The notes: a model not told the origin generated them from the letters alone. A DNA stretch of 64,000 nucleotides from Patulibacter minatonensis DSM 18081 (GCF_000519325.1 NZ_KI912613.1:3382754-3446753), one strand, 5' to 3'; shown: positions 55,659 to 64,000, numbered from the stretch's first letter. Made by a program: numbers and translations.

Positions 55659-56879
55659 ATGGCCACCACCGCCGCGTTCAACACCGAGCCCACCGATCCC
55701 GAGACGCGGGACGAGATCGTCGCGCTGGTCCGCCAGTTCACGGACGAGCAGATCATCCCGCAGGCCGAGCACTTCGACTCGACGGACACCTGGCCCGAGC
55801 CGATCGTCGACGGCCTGAAGGAGCTCGGCCTGTTCGGCGTCACGCTGCCGGAGGAGTACGGCGGCCTCGGCCTCGATCTCCAGACCTACGCGCGGATCGC
55901 CGAAGAGCTCGCGCGCGGCTGGATCTCGGTCCCGGGCATCGTCAACACGCACTTCATCGGCGCGTACCTGCTGATGAAGTTCGGCACCGAGGAGCAGAAG
56001 CAGAAGTACCTGCCGTCGATGGCCACCGGCGAGCTGCGCGCTGCGTTCTCGCTGTCGGAGCCGCACGCCGGCTCCGACGTGCAGGCGATCAAGACGGCCG
56101 CGAAGAAGCTCGACGACGGCCGCTACGAGATCAATGGCCAGAAGCTGTGGGTCACCAACGGCCTCATGAGCGGCCTGGTCTTCGTCCTCGTCGTGACGGA
56201 CCCGACCGCGAAGCCCGCCTACAAGGGCATGACGTGCTTCATCTGCGAGAAGGAGCCCGGCGTCGGCGTCAACACCGGCGAGTACGAGGGCTTCGAGGTG
56301 CCGCCGAAGATCAAGAAGATGGGCTACAAGGGCGTCGAGTCCACCGAGCTCGTCTTCAACGGCTACAAGCTCGGTGCCGACCAGATCCTGGGCGGCGAGG
56401 AGGCCGGACTGAACAACGGCTTCAAGCAGATGATGGACTCGCTGGAGGTCGGTCGCGTGAACGTCGCCGCCCGCGGCGTCGGGGTCGCGCAGCGCGCCTT
56501 CGAGCTGGCGATCCGGTACGCGCAGGAGCGCGAGACGTTCGGCAAGCCGATCGCCCAGCACCAGCTCGTGCAGGAGAAGCTCGCCGACATGTACACGCGC
56601 CTCGAGGGCGCGCGGCTCCTGACCTACCGCGCGGCGGAGCTCAAGGACAAGGGCGAGCGGTCCGACACCGAGGCCGCGATGGCGAAGCTCGCCGCGTCCG
56701 AGGCCGGCCACAAGAACGCCGAGGACGCCCTCAGGATCCACGGCGGGTTCGGCTTCTCGAAGGAGTACGAGATCGAGCGCATCTACCGCGACGCGCCGCT
56801 GCTGTTGATCGGCGAGGGCACCTCCGACATCCAGCGCATGGGCATCGCCAAGGGCCTGCTCAAGCGCTTCGCGATCTAG
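55659..56879 (+). CDS. acyl-CoA dehydrogenase
   Basis: 406 residues with the standard three-domain fold: N-terminal helical part (VDGLKELGLFGVTLPEEYGG), beta domain (AAFSLSEPHAGSDVQAIKT, EINGQKLWVTNG, YKGVESTELVFN) and C-terminal helices (FGKPIAQHQLVQEKLADMYT, ALRIHGGFGFSKEYEIERIY). The catalytic Glu is in LLLIGEGTSDIQR. It oxidises acyl-CoA with FAD in fatty acid or branched amino acid breakdown; chain specificity cannot be read. It stands alone. Confidence 0.93.
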   Translation: MATTAAFNTEPTDPETRDEIVALVRQFTDEQIIPQAEHFDSTDTWPEPIVDGLKELGLFGVTLPEEYGGLGLDLQTYARIAEELARGWISVPGIVNTHFIGAYLLMKFGTEEQKQKYLPSMATGELRAAFSLSEPHAGSDVQAIKTAAKKLDDGRYEINGQKLWVTNGLMSGLVFVLVVTDPTAKPAYKGMTCFICEKEPGVGVNTGEYEGFEVPPKIKKMGYKGVESTELVFNGYKLGADQILGGEEAGLNNGFKQMMDSLEVGRVNVAARGVGVAQRAFELAIRYAQERETFGKPIAQHQLVQEKLADMYTRLEGARLLTYRAAELKDKGERSDTEAAMAKLAASEAGHKNAEDALRIHGGFGFSKEYEIERIYRDAPLLLIGEGTSDIQRMGIAKGLLKRFAI

Positions 56880-56942
56880 GACCGCACGGGCGGCGCCTGC
56901 CGCCCGGTGGACCGACCCGCGGCCGGCCGACGGTCGGGGTCA

Positions 56943-56968
56943 CGAGGGCGTCCCGCGGGGCGCCCTCG
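56943..56968. terminator. hairpin after the acyl-CoA dehydrogenase gene
   Basis: CGAGGGCG (56943-56950) pairs with CGCCCTCG (56961-56968) over a 10-base loop, between convergent genes. No T-run. Confidence 0.5.
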
Positions 56969-57066
56969 GTCGTTCGGAGGGCGGGGCGGGGCGGATCGTC
57001 GACGTCGGCAGGGAGCGGACCTGGTCATGGTCGTCGACGTCGACGTCCGGGACCGGCCCGCCGAGG

Positions 57067-57483
57067 TCAGAGGGACGGCAGGCGCTCGTCGAAGCGCGGG
57101 AGGCCGTCGTCGGGGATCGGCTCCCACGGCGCGGCGTAGGCGACGAACTGCCGTGCCTGCGGGCGGACGCCCGGATCGCCGTCGATCGCGGCCATCCGCA
57201 CCATCACGCGGTCGTGGTCGTCGGGGTCCTGGGCGAAGACCGCCGAGCCGCAGGCCGTGCAGAAGACCTTGTCGAAGCCGCTGCCCGGCGCCCAGCGCCC
57301 GAGCGCGGCCTCGCCGCTGACGAGCCGGAACGACCCGTCGACCGTCTTGGCCGACGCCTGGGCCGCGGTCCCCGTGCGGTGCTGGCACCGGGTGCAATGG
57401 CAGTAGGCCGCGGCGACGAGCGGTTCGGAGATCTCGAAGCGGACGGCGCCGCAGCCGCAGCCGCCGGAGAGGGAGATCGTCAT
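57067..57483 (-). CDS. GFA-family (glutathione-dependent formaldehyde-activating-like) zinc protein
   Basis: 138 residues. Zinc-binding cysteines are in order: GGCGCGAVRFEI, YCHCTRCQHRTG and FCTACGSAVFA. That is the GFA/DUF636 fold, which is related to CENP-V. The name comes from one studied enzyme and the in vivo role of most members is unknown. Convergent with the acyl-CoA dehydrogenase gene; divergent from threonine deaminase. Confidence 0.9.
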   Translation of the reverse strand: MTISLSGGCGCGAVRFEISEPLVAAAYCHCTRCQHRTGTAAQASAKTVDGSFRLVSGEAALGRWAPGSGFDKVFCTACGSAVFAQDPDDHDRVMVRMAAIDGDPGVRPQARQFVAYAAPWEPIPDDGLPRFDERLPSL

Positions 57484-57635
57484 GAGGCGACGCTACCCGC
57501 CGCGGCGGAGTCCCATCGACCCGGCCGTCGCCGTGCCGGGGCCGCGGCCGGGGCGTCGGGGCGTGATCCGGGGGCCGGCCGCGCCGCAGGCGGCGCGGCC
57601 GGGGACGGACGACCGGGCCGCTACCGTCGAAGGCG

Positions 57636-58901
57636 ATGCCCGCGCCGTTGCCCGATACCGCCCCCGACGCCGCGCGCCGCGCACGCGCCCGGGCCGCCGT
57701 CGACGGCATCGTGCGGGTCACGCCGGTCGTGCGGTCGGCCGGGCTCAGCGAGCGGTTCGGCGCGCCCGTCGACCTGAAGGCCGAGTCGCTGCAGCGGACC
57801 GGTGCGTTCAAGCTGCGCGGCGCGCTGGCGAAGCTCGCGGCGCTCGGCGACGAGGCCGCGCCCGGCGTCGTCGCGGGCAGCGCCGGCAACCACGCCCGCG
57901 GGGTCGCGCAGGCGGCGCTCGAGCGGGGGCTGCCGGCGGTCGTGTTCATGCCGGTCGGCGCGCCGATCGCGAAGATCGAGGCGTGCCGGGCCCTCGGCGC
58001 CGACGTGCGGCTCGTCGAAGGGCAGGTCGAGGCGTCGCTGGCCGCCGCGAAGGAGCATGCCCGCGAGTCGGGCAAGGTCTTCCTGCACCCGTTCGACGAC
58101 CCGGACGTCGTCGCCGGGCAGGCGACGATCGGCAGCGAGCTCCTGGAGCAGATCCCCGACCTGGCCCAGGTGGTCGTGCCCGTCGGCGGGGGCGGGCTGG
58201 TCTCGGGCATCGCCACGGCGATCAAGGCCGAGCGGCCCGACGTGCGCATCGTCGGGGTGCGGGCGGCGGCGCGCGGGGCGCAGCGGGCGTCACGGGAGAG
58301 CAGCTCGCCGGTGCTGCGGACCGGGGGCTTCGCGCGCCGCGAGTCGCCCGTGACGACGATCGCCGACGGCATCGCGGTGAAGGAGCCCGGCGCGTACACG
58401 GGGCCGCTCGTCGAGGCGCTCGTCGACGAGCTCGTGGCCGTCGACGAGGACTCGATCGCCGAGGCGATGGTCCTGCTGCTCGACCGCGTGAACCTCGTCG
58501 TCGAGGGGGCCGGGGCCGTCGGTCTGGCCGCCCTCCTGCGGGATCTCGTCCCGCGGCCGGACCGCGGCAGCACCGCGCTGGTCCTCTCCGGCGGCAACGT
58601 GGACACCGGTCTGCTCGCCGAGATCGCCCGGCGGCACGAGTCGCTCGTCGGTCGCCGTCTCGGCGTCGTCGCGCTCCTGCCCGACCGCCCCGGCGCCCTG
58701 GTCCGCCTGGCCACGGCGATCGCGAGCGTCGGCGCCAACGTCGTCGAGGTCCAGCACGTGCGCGAGGGCATCGACCTCCACGTCGGCGACACGACCGTCC
58801 GCCTGATGCTCGAGACCCGAGGCCCCGAGCACGCCCACGAGGTCCTCGCCGCGATCGAGGCCGAGGGCTTCCCGGTCCGGCGGGCCGACGAGGCGGGGTG
58901 A
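57636..58901 (+). CDS. ilvA: threonine ammonia-lyase with ACT domain
   Basis: 421 residues. PLP Lys59 is in SLQRTGAFKLRGA; PLP phosphate loop GSAGNHARG and VPVGGGGLVSG follow. The C-terminal ACT domain (VALLPDRPGALVRLATAIAS, GANVVEVQHVREG) gives allosteric control. It turns threonine into 2-oxobutyrate and ammonia. The ~400-residue, one-ACT form is used for isoleucine synthesis in many actinobacteria but can be catabolic. leuA lies 2 kb downstream, another branched-chain gene. Confidence 0.93.
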   Translation: MPAPLPDTAPDAARRARARAAVDGIVRVTPVVRSAGLSERFGAPVDLKAESLQRTGAFKLRGALAKLAALGDEAAPGVVAGSAGNHARGVAQAALERGLPAVVFMPVGAPIAKIEACRALGADVRLVEGQVEASLAAAKEHARESGKVFLHPFDDPDVVAGQATIGSELLEQIPDLAQVVVPVGGGGLVSGIATAIKAERPDVRIVGVRAAARGAQRASRESSSPVLRTGGFARRESPVTTIADGIAVKEPGAYTGPLVEALVDELVAVDEDSIAEAMVLLLDRVNLVVEGAGAVGLAALLRDLVPRPDRGSTALVLSGGNVDTGLLAEIARRHESLVGRRLGVVALLPDRPGALVRLATAIASVGANVVEVQHVREGIDLHVGDTTVRLMLETRGPEHAHEVLAAIEAEGFPVRRADEAG

Positions 58902-58932
58902 CGCTTCGGCGGGGTTCGCGTCGCCTGCGACC

Positions 58933-59565
58933 ATGACCCGCGTGCCGGACCTCCGCGTCATCGATCACCCCCTGCTGGCCGACCGCGTGGCGGTGCTGCG
59001 CGATGAGGCGACCGACCGGGCGACCTTCCGCCGCGCGCTGCGGGCCGCCGCCGTGCTCCTGGCCGTCGAGGCGACCCGTGACCTGGCGACCGAGGTCGGC
59101 ACGGTGACCACGCCGCTCGAGGAGACCGCGGCGACCAGGATCGCCGGCGACGTCGTCCTCGTGCCCGTCCTGCGCGCCGGGCTCGGGATGCTCGACGCCT
59201 TCCTCGACGTCGTCCCCGAGGCCCGCGTCGGGCACATCGGCCTGGAGCGCGACGAGGTCTCGCTGCAGCCGCGTCGCTACTTCGAGCGCCTGCCCGAGCA
59301 GGTCCCGGCCGCCCGGACGCTCGTGCTGGACCCGATGCTGGCCACGGGCGGCAGCGCGGTCCACGCCCTCGACGCGCTCCGCGAGGCCGGCGCGCGGGAG
59401 CTGGCCCTCGTCGTGCTCGTCGCCGCGCCCGAGGGCGTCGCCGCCGTCCAGGCCGCGCATCCGGACGTGCCCATCATCGCCGCCGTGCTCGACCGCGAGC
59501 TCGACGACGACGGGTTCATCCGCCCGGGCCTCGGCGACGCGGGGGACCGGGTCTTCGGGACCTGA
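58933..59565 (+). CDS. upp: uracil phosphoribosyltransferase
   Basis: 210 residues. LRVIDHPLLADRVAVLRDEA, VLVPVLRAGLGMLDAFLDVV, the PRPP loop VLDPMLATGGSAV and a C-terminal ALDRELDDDGFIRPGLGDAG cover the UPRT family. It salvages uracil to UMP using PRPP. It follows threonine deaminase by about 30 bases and ends before a pair of palindromic repeats. Confidence 0.95.
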   Translation: MTRVPDLRVIDHPLLADRVAVLRDEATDRATFRRALRAAAVLLAVEATRDLATEVGTVTTPLEETAATRIAGDVVLVPVLRAGLGMLDAFLDVVPEARVGHIGLERDEVSLQPRRYFERLPEQVPAARTLVLDPMLATGGSAVHALDALREAGARELALVVLVAAPEGVAAVQAAHPDVPIIAAVLDRELDDDGFIRPGLGDAGDRVFGT

Positions 59566-59604
59566 GGCGGACCGCCCGCGGCCGACGGAGTCGGTGGTCG
59601 AGGG

Positions 59605-59714
59605 GACGTGGTCGTCGTTCGGTCGCTGGGGGCGTTCGAATCGCGACCACGTCGGCGGGCCGGGGGACGTGGTCGTCCTTCGGCCTCTGTGGGCGGCCGA
59701 ATCGCGACCACGTC
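59605..59714. repeat. two copies of a 49-bp palindromic repeat, 61 bp apart
   Basis: Units at 59605-59653 and 59666-59714 each begin GACGTGGTCG and end CGACCACGTC, so each can fold to a 10-bp hairpin; the loops are related (CGTTCGG... / CCTTCGG... then CGAATCG). Start-to-start distance is 61 bp. They fill the gap between convergent upp and ybjQ-like genes and could act as terminators or REP-type elements. Confidence 0.75.
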
Positions 59715-59786
59715 GGCGGCGTCCGGGCCACCCTGCCGTCCCGGCTGCCCGACCGGCGACGCTCGCGTCGTCGATCGGCGACCGTC

Positions 59787-60101
59787 CTACCGCAGGCGCA
59801 CCGCGGTGCCGTAGGCGCAGATCTCCGTGCCGGTCTGCGCGTACTCCGTGGTCTCGAAGCGGAAGGCCACGACGGCGTCGGCGCCCTTGGAGGCGGCCTC
59901 GTCGCGGAGACGCTGGAGGGCCTCCTCGCGGCTGTCGTGGAGCATCTTCGTGATGCCCTTCAGCTCGCCGCCGACGAGGGACTTGAAGCCCGCGCCGATG
60001 TTCGAGCCGATGTTGCGGGAGCGAACGGTGAGGCCGAAGACCTCGCCGAGGGGCTCCGCGATCTCGCGGCCGGGGACGTCGTTCGTGGTGACGATGAGCA
60101 T
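59787..60101 (-). CDS. YbjQ/DUF74 family protein
   Basis: 104 residues: MLIVTTNDVPGREIAEPLGE, VFGLTVRSRNIGSNIGAGFK, ALQRLRDEAASKGADAVVAF and TGTEICAYGTAVRL. The family forms pentameric beta-alpha rings often annotated as heavy-metal-binding, without a proven role. It is convergent with upp, and the gap between them is filled with palindromic repeats. Confidence 0.9.
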   Translation of the reverse strand: MLIVTTNDVPGREIAEPLGEVFGLTVRSRNIGSNIGAGFKSLVGGELKGITKMLHDSREEALQRLRDEAASKGADAVVAFRFETTEYAQTGTEICAYGTAVRLR

Positions 60102-60170
60102 GGTTCGACCCTAGTCCGCACACCGGGGATCGGGTGACGGTTCCGCCATCGCGCGGAACCTTCCCCGCAG

Positions 60171-60186
60171 ATCACAGACATCTGAT
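60171..60186. promoter_or_regulatory. inverted repeat upstream of the GntR-leuA operon
   Basis: ATCA (60171-60174) and TGAT (60183-60186) face each other around CAGACATC, and a -10-like TAGGCT follows at about 60194. It could be an operator for the GntR protein encoded next. The dyad is short, so evidence is weak. Confidence 0.35.
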
Positions 60187-60208
60187 GACTTGGTAGGCTG
60201 CGCGTCCG

Positions 60209-61003
60209 ATGGCCATGACGCCCATAGGGCGCGGCTCGCTGGGCGAGCTCGCGGCCGACCAGCTGCGCGAGCAGCTCGCCGCAGGCGCGTGGCCCGTGGG
60301 AACCAAGCTGCCCGCGGAGAACGTGCTCGCCACCCAGCTGGGTGTCGGGCGTTCGACGGTGCGCGAGGCCGTGCGGGTGCTCGTCGCCGCGGGGCAGCTC
60401 GAGACGCGGCAGGGCTCGGGCACGTACGTGCTGGCCCTCGAGCCGCCGCCCGAGTGGGAGCCCCGCGTCCGGCGCGCCGACGTCCTGGACGTCTACGAGG
60501 TCCGCGAGGCGCTGGAGTCGCAGGCCGCCCGACTGGCCGCGCAGCGCCGCACGGACGACGACCTCGTCGCGATCGACGCGGCGCTCGTCGCCCGCGAGGT
60601 CGCGCGCGGGGGAGGCGTGGTCGAGCCGTTCGTCGACGCCGACCTGGCGTTCCACCACGCGATCGTGGCCGCGGCGCACAACGCGCTGCTCGAGGAGATG
60701 TTCCGGTCGTTCCTCGGCGTGCTGCGGGCGGCACTGGTCCACGTCGTCGAGGAGACCGTGCTGGACGTCGTCGACGACGCTCGCGCGCACGCCGACCTCG
60801 CCGCCGCGATCCGAGCCGGCGACCCCGACGCCGCGATCGCCGCGACGCACGCGAACGTCACGGTCACCGGCGGTCAGCTGCGCGCGGCCGCCGACGCCGA
60901 GGCCGGGTCCGACGCCCCCACCGCCCCCCTTCCCTCCGGCACCGCCCCGCGCGACGCCGGCGATCCGTCCGAAACCACCTCCGATGGGAGCGCCCCCGCA
61001 TGA
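60209..61003 (+). CDS. GntR/FadR-family regulator coupled to leuA
   Basis: 264 residues. GntR HTH (LGELAADQLREQLAAGAWPV, GTKLPAENVLATQLGVGRST, VREAVRVLVAAGQLETRQGS) and a helical FCD-like domain with VRREAL...FHHAIVAAAHN and HADLAAAIRAGDPDAAIAAT. The last 35 residues are a Ser/Thr/Pro tail. Its stop overlaps the leuA start (ATGA), so both are made together; the protein may sense a branched-chain pathway intermediate. Upstream ATG at 60209 follows a short AT-rich promoter patch. Confidence 0.88.
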   Translation: MAMTPIGRGSLGELAADQLREQLAAGAWPVGTKLPAENVLATQLGVGRSTVREAVRVLVAAGQLETRQGSGTYVLALEPPPEWEPRVRRADVLDVYEVREALESQAARLAAQRRTDDDLVAIDAALVAREVARGGGVVEPFVDADLAFHHAIVAAAHNALLEEMFRSFLGVLRAALVHVVEETVLDVVDDARAHADLAAAIRAGDPDAAIAATHANVTVTGGQLRAAADAEAGSDAPTAPLPSGTAPRDAGDPSETTSDGSAPA

Positions 61004-62745
61004 GCACCGAGACGAATCCCACCTGGAGCCTCCAGCGGCCGAGCGGCATGCCGTCGCACCGCTACCGGCCGTTCCACCAGCGGGTCGCGTTCGACCTGCC
61101 CGACCGCGAGTGGCCGACGCGCCGCATCGAGAAGGCGCCGATCTGGGCCGCGGTCGACCTCCGCGACGGCAACCAGTCGCTGATCGACCCGATGGACACG
61201 GACCGCAAGCGCCGGATGTTCGAGCTGCTCGTGAAGATCGGCGTCAAGGAGATCGAGGTCGGCTACCCGGCGTCCGGTGCGACGGACTTCGACTTCGTCC
61301 GCTCGCTGATCGAGGACGACGCGATCCCCGACGACGTGCGGATCATGGTCCTGACGCCCGCCCGCAAGGAGCTCATCGAGCGGACCTTCGAGGCGCTGCA
61401 GGGCATCGACCGCGCGCTCGTCCACCTCTACACCGCGACGTCGCGGCTGTGGCGCGAGGACGTCCTCGGGCAGACCACCGACGGGCTGATCTCGCTCGTC
61501 CGTGCCGGCGCGGAGGACGTGCTGCGCGGCGTCGAATCGCTGCCGGACACCGACGTCCGGCTGCAGTTCTCGCCGGAGACGTTCTCGCTGACCGAGCCCG
61601 AGGTCGCCCTCGCCGCGTCGGACGCCGTGTCGGCGCTGTGGCAGCCGACGCCGGAGCAGCCGATGGTGCTGAACCTGCCGTCGACGGTCGAGGTCTCGAC
61701 CCCGAACGTGTTCGCCGACCAGATCGAGTGGATGGACCGCGGGATCGCCAAGCGCGACGCCGTGATCATCTCCGTCCACCCGCACAACGACCGTGGGACC
61801 GGTGTCGCCGCGACCGAGCTGGCGCTGATGGCGGGCGCCGACCGCGTCGAGGGCTGCCTGTTCGGCAACGGCGAGCGCACCGGCAACGTCGACCTCGTCA
61901 CGCTGGCGTTGAACCTGCACACGCAGGGCGTCGACCCCGAGCTCGACCTCAGCGACATCGACGCCGTCCGGTCGACGGTCGAGTACTGCAACCAGCTGCC
62001 GGTCCACGAGCGCCACCCGTACGGCGGCGACCTCGTCTACACCTCGTTCTCCGGAACGCACCAGGACGCGATCAACAAGGTCTTCCGCAAGCGCGAGGCC
62101 GAGGCGAAGGCCCAGGGCATCGAGCCCGGCGAGGTGATGTGGGAGGTCCCGTACCTGCCGATCGACCCGCACGACGTCGGCCGCAGCTACGAGGCGGTCA
62201 TCCGCGTCAACAGCCAGTCCGGCAAGGGCGGCATGGCGTACCTGATGAAGACCGAGCACGGCCTCGACCTGCCGCGCCTGCTGCAGGTCGAGTTCTCGCA
62301 GGTCGTCCAGGCGCGGACGGACGCCGAGGGCGGCGAGGTCACGCCGAAGCGGCTGTGGGAGATCTTCTCCGACGCCTACCTGCCCGGCTCGACGCCGCCG
62401 TGGGGGCGCTTCCGCGTCTGGGAGCACCGCACCGCGTCGCGCCCGGACGGCACCGACGAGCTCGGGATCCAGCTCGACGTCGACGGCCAGCCGCAGAGCC
62501 TCACCGGGGTCGGCAACGGTCCGATCGACGCGTTCGTGCACGCGCTCGCCGACCTCGGCGTGACGGTGCGCGTCGACGACTACGTCGAGCACGCGATCGC
62601 CGCGGGGGAGGACGCCCGCGCGGCGTCCTACGTCCGGTGCTCGATCGACGGCCGCTCGGTCTGGGGCGTCGGCATCCACGAGAACATCGTGCGTGCGTCG
62701 CTGGACGCGATCATCAGTGCCGTGAACCGCGCGTCGCGTGGGTGA
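61000..62745 (+). CDS. leuA: 2-isopropylmalate synthase
   Basis: 581 residues. The catalytic TIM barrel has DLRDGNQSLIDPMDTDRKRR, EIEVGYPASGATDFDFVRSL, ISVHPHNDRGTGVAATELAL and GNGERTGNVDLVTLALNLHT. The C-terminal LeuA regulatory domain (from about 450) carries GNGPIDAFVHALADLGV. It condenses 2-oxoisovalerate and acetyl-CoA in the first step of leucine synthesis; the long form is usually feedback-inhibited by leucine. It is translationally coupled to a GntR regulator and its end overlaps the ABC ATPase gene by eight bases. Confidence 0.95.
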   Translation: MSTETNPTWSLQRPSGMPSHRYRPFHQRVAFDLPDREWPTRRIEKAPIWAAVDLRDGNQSLIDPMDTDRKRRMFELLVKIGVKEIEVGYPASGATDFDFVRSLIEDDAIPDDVRIMVLTPARKELIERTFEALQGIDRALVHLYTATSRLWREDVLGQTTDGLISLVRAGAEDVLRGVESLPDTDVRLQFSPETFSLTEPEVALAASDAVSALWQPTPEQPMVLNLPSTVEVSTPNVFADQIEWMDRGIAKRDAVIISVHPHNDRGTGVAATELALMAGADRVEGCLFGNGERTGNVDLVTLALNLHTQGVDPELDLSDIDAVRSTVEYCNQLPVHERHPYGGDLVYTSFSGTHQDAINKVFRKREAEAKAQGIEPGEVMWEVPYLPIDPHDVGRSYEAVIRVNSQSGKGGMAYLMKTEHGLDLPRLLQVEFSQVVQARTDAEGGEVTPKRLWEIFSDAYLPGSTPPWGRFRVWEHRTASRPDGTDELGIQLDVDGQPQSLTGVGNGPIDAFVHALADLGVTVRVDDYVEHAIAAGEDARAASYVRCSIDGRSVWGVGIHENIVRASLDAIISAVNRASRG

Positions 62746-63730
62746 GGACGGCGCGGCGCCAGGCCCGGCGACCACGGGCCGGGCGGAGGCGGCCGGTCCG
62801 GTGGGGTCCGAGGCGGATCCGGCGACGGGACCCGCCACGGGGGACACCCCGCCCGCCGTCCGCCTGACCGACGTGAGCGTCCGGCGGCACGGCCGCGACG
62901 ACCGGCCGCTGATGCTGCTGCAGGACGTCACGTGGACGGTGCTCTCGGGCGAGCACTGGGTCGTCCTCGGGCCCAACGGCGCGGGCAAGAGCACCATGCT
63001 GCAGCTCGCCGGCGGGGTGAGCCACCCGACGACGGGCACGGTCGACGTCCTCGGGCATCGCAGCGGCCGGACCGACCTGCGCGCGCTTCGCGAGCGGATC
63101 GGCCACGTCGACGCGGCCACTGCCCGGGACCTCAAGCGCGGTCTCGACGGCCGGGGCGTCGTCCTCTCCGGCGCGTTCGGCAGCCTGGCGCCGCAGTGGC
63201 GCAGGCTCGGTCCCGAGCACGACGAACGCGCGGCGGGCCTCCTCGAGCTCACGGGCTCGACGGCGCTCGGGTCGCGACGGTTCGACGACTGCTCGCAGGG
63301 CGAGCGTCAGCGGCTGCTCCTCGCCCGCGCGCTGATGGCCCACGGCGTCTCCCGCGAGGCCGGGTCGGCGTCCGGCGCCGACCCCGAGGACGCCTGGGCG
63401 GTCGCGGCGGCCGAGGACGCCGGCCCGGACCTGCTGCTGCTCGACGAGCCGACGAGCGGCCTCGACCTCCCGTCCCGCGAGCGGCTGGTGGCGGCGCTGG
63501 CCGCGACCGCCCGCCGCTGGACGTCGCTGCCGACGATCACGGTCACGCACCACCTCGAGGAGATCCCGCCGACGACCACGCACGCGATGCTCCTGCGGGA
63601 CGGGCGGGCGATGGAGCAGGGCCCGGCGGACGACGTGCTGCGCTCCGGGCCGGTGTCGGCCTGCTTCGGGATCGACGTCGTCGTCGAACGGCGCGGCGGG
63701 CGATGGAGTGCCCGCGTCGGGGACGCCTGA
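62738..63730 (+). CDS. ABC transporter ATP-binding protein with an insertion before Walker B
   Basis: 330 residues from GTG at 62738. Walker A GPNGAGKST (78-86), signature CSQGERQRLLL (185-195), Walker B LLLLDEPTSGLD (232-243) and the switch His in TVTHHLEEIP are intact. About 28 extra residues (202-230) separate signature helix and Walker B. It resembles the ModF/YlmA-type single ATPases that lack an own permease. The first 40 residues are Gly/Ala/Pro-rich and probably disordered; a later start is possible. Substrate unknown. Confidence 0.85.
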   Translation: MGEDGAAPGPATTGRAEAAGPVGSEADPATGPATGDTPPAVRLTDVSVRRHGRDDRPLMLLQDVTWTVLSGEHWVVLGPNGAGKSTMLQLAGGVSHPTTGTVDVLGHRSGRTDLRALRERIGHVDAATARDLKRGLDGRGVVLSGAFGSLAPQWRRLGPEHDERAAGLLELTGSTALGSRRFDDCSQGERQRLLLARALMAHGVSREAGSASGADPEDAWAVAAAEDAGPDLLLLDEPTSGLDLPSRERLVAALAATARRWTSLPTITVTHHLEEIPPTTTHAMLLRDGRAMEQGPADDVLRSGPVSACFGIDVVVERRGGRWSARVGDA

Positions 63731-63835
63731 CCGGACGCCCGGGACCCGCCGGGTTCGTTGCCCGGCCGGGCGGCCTCCCGCCGGGCGGCCGTGTCGACGG
63801 GAGCGACACCCGGACCCGCGGCCGACAGGGCCGGG

Positions 63836-64000
63836 TCAGTCGTCCGGCAGCTCGACGATCCCGGCCCGCCCGGGACCCGGCAGGACCGCGTCCCCGTCGG
63901 CGGTCCGTCCGACGATGAGCGTGTCGCGCGCGCCGGTCGACGCCGCGTCCGGGCGCGGCGCGGGGAACACGGCCACCGGTCCCGGCCGCGTCGTGCGCCG
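63836..64000 (-). CDS. C-terminal part of a protein cut by the window edge
   Basis: The minus strand is open from the edge to a TGA at 63836-63838, giving 54 residues that end LPGPGRAGIVELPDD. Strands such as PGPVAVFPAP and DTLIVGRTADGDAVL suggest a beta-rich protein, but no domain can be named. It is convergent with the ABC ATPase gene. Confidence 0.45.
   Translation of the reverse strand, partial: RRTTRPGPVAVFPAPRPDAASTGARDTLIVGRTADGDAVLPGPGRAGIVELPDD

Overview
The window is about 75% GC, gene-dense chromosomal DNA of an actinobacterium. The LexA operator core (CGAAC-N4-GTTCG), GTG starts without ribosome-binding sites, the ImuB/DnaE2 mutasome with a DUF6504 partner, a cysteine-type CcmE and the overall gene mix fit the Thermoleophilia/Solirubrobacterales (Patulibacter- or Conexibacter-like). 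That placement is inference from gene content only.

Layout. 1-3340: right end of an integrative element. It holds an AbrB/RelE-type toxin-antitoxin pair, a lone AbrB-type gene, an excisionase-like HTH protein, and a tyrosine integrase facing a displaced 3' fragment of tRNA-Gly(CCC) that still carries its terminator. 3.7-8.6 kb: secreted/envelope proteins, including a CHAP enzyme with a seven-repeat propeller, and a LysR regulator. 8.7-11.5 kb: a large LuxR-family ATPase regulator. 11.6-13.8 kb: small proteins and a secreted lipase. 13.9-17.3 kb: cytochrome c maturation (ccmE-ccmF-CcmI-like) followed by secG. 17.5-20.2 kb: a TldE/PmbA-like protein and a secreted propeller protein. 20.3-21.0 kb: two repeat arrays and tRNA-Leu(GAG). 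21.2-23.1 kb: lexA, a membrane protein and rnpB. 23.2-29.8 kb: membrane proteins, EamA exporter with divergent LysR, a luciferase-like/SCP2 fusion and a HAD phosphatase.

29.9-39 kb is the DNA-damage region. imuB, a DUF6504 gene and dnaE2 are each preceded by the same 18-bp sequence, in which an extended -10, a LexA box and the GTG start overlap. They are interrupted by a Pit phosphate transporter operon and a pilin-like secreted protein. 39.2-41.5 kb: a possible c-di-AMP riboswitch ahead of a small membrane protein, then an amino acid permease. 41.8-44.2 kb: a carboxymuconolactone decarboxylase-like protein coupled to an HxlR regulator, then glutamine synthetase. 44.4-48.5 kb: two related secreted proteins, an exported TAP-type hydrolase and RidA.

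48.5-55.4 kb is a polyamine (putrescine) catabolic cluster: GntR regulator, APC permease, gamma-glutamylpolyamine synthetase, gamma-glutamyl-GABA hydrolase, aldehyde dehydrogenase and an SDR, all on the minus strand and mostly overlapping. 55.6-64 kb: acyl-CoA dehydrogenase, GFA protein, threonine deaminase, upp, YbjQ, a GntR regulator coupled to leuA, an ABC ATPase, and a partial gene at the right edge.

The most interesting signal is the compact SOS promoter shared by imuB, DUF6504 and dnaE2. Next come the Gly/Pro-rich insertion in DnaE2, the 61-bp palindromic repeat array, the CxxxF CcmE and the integration scar.
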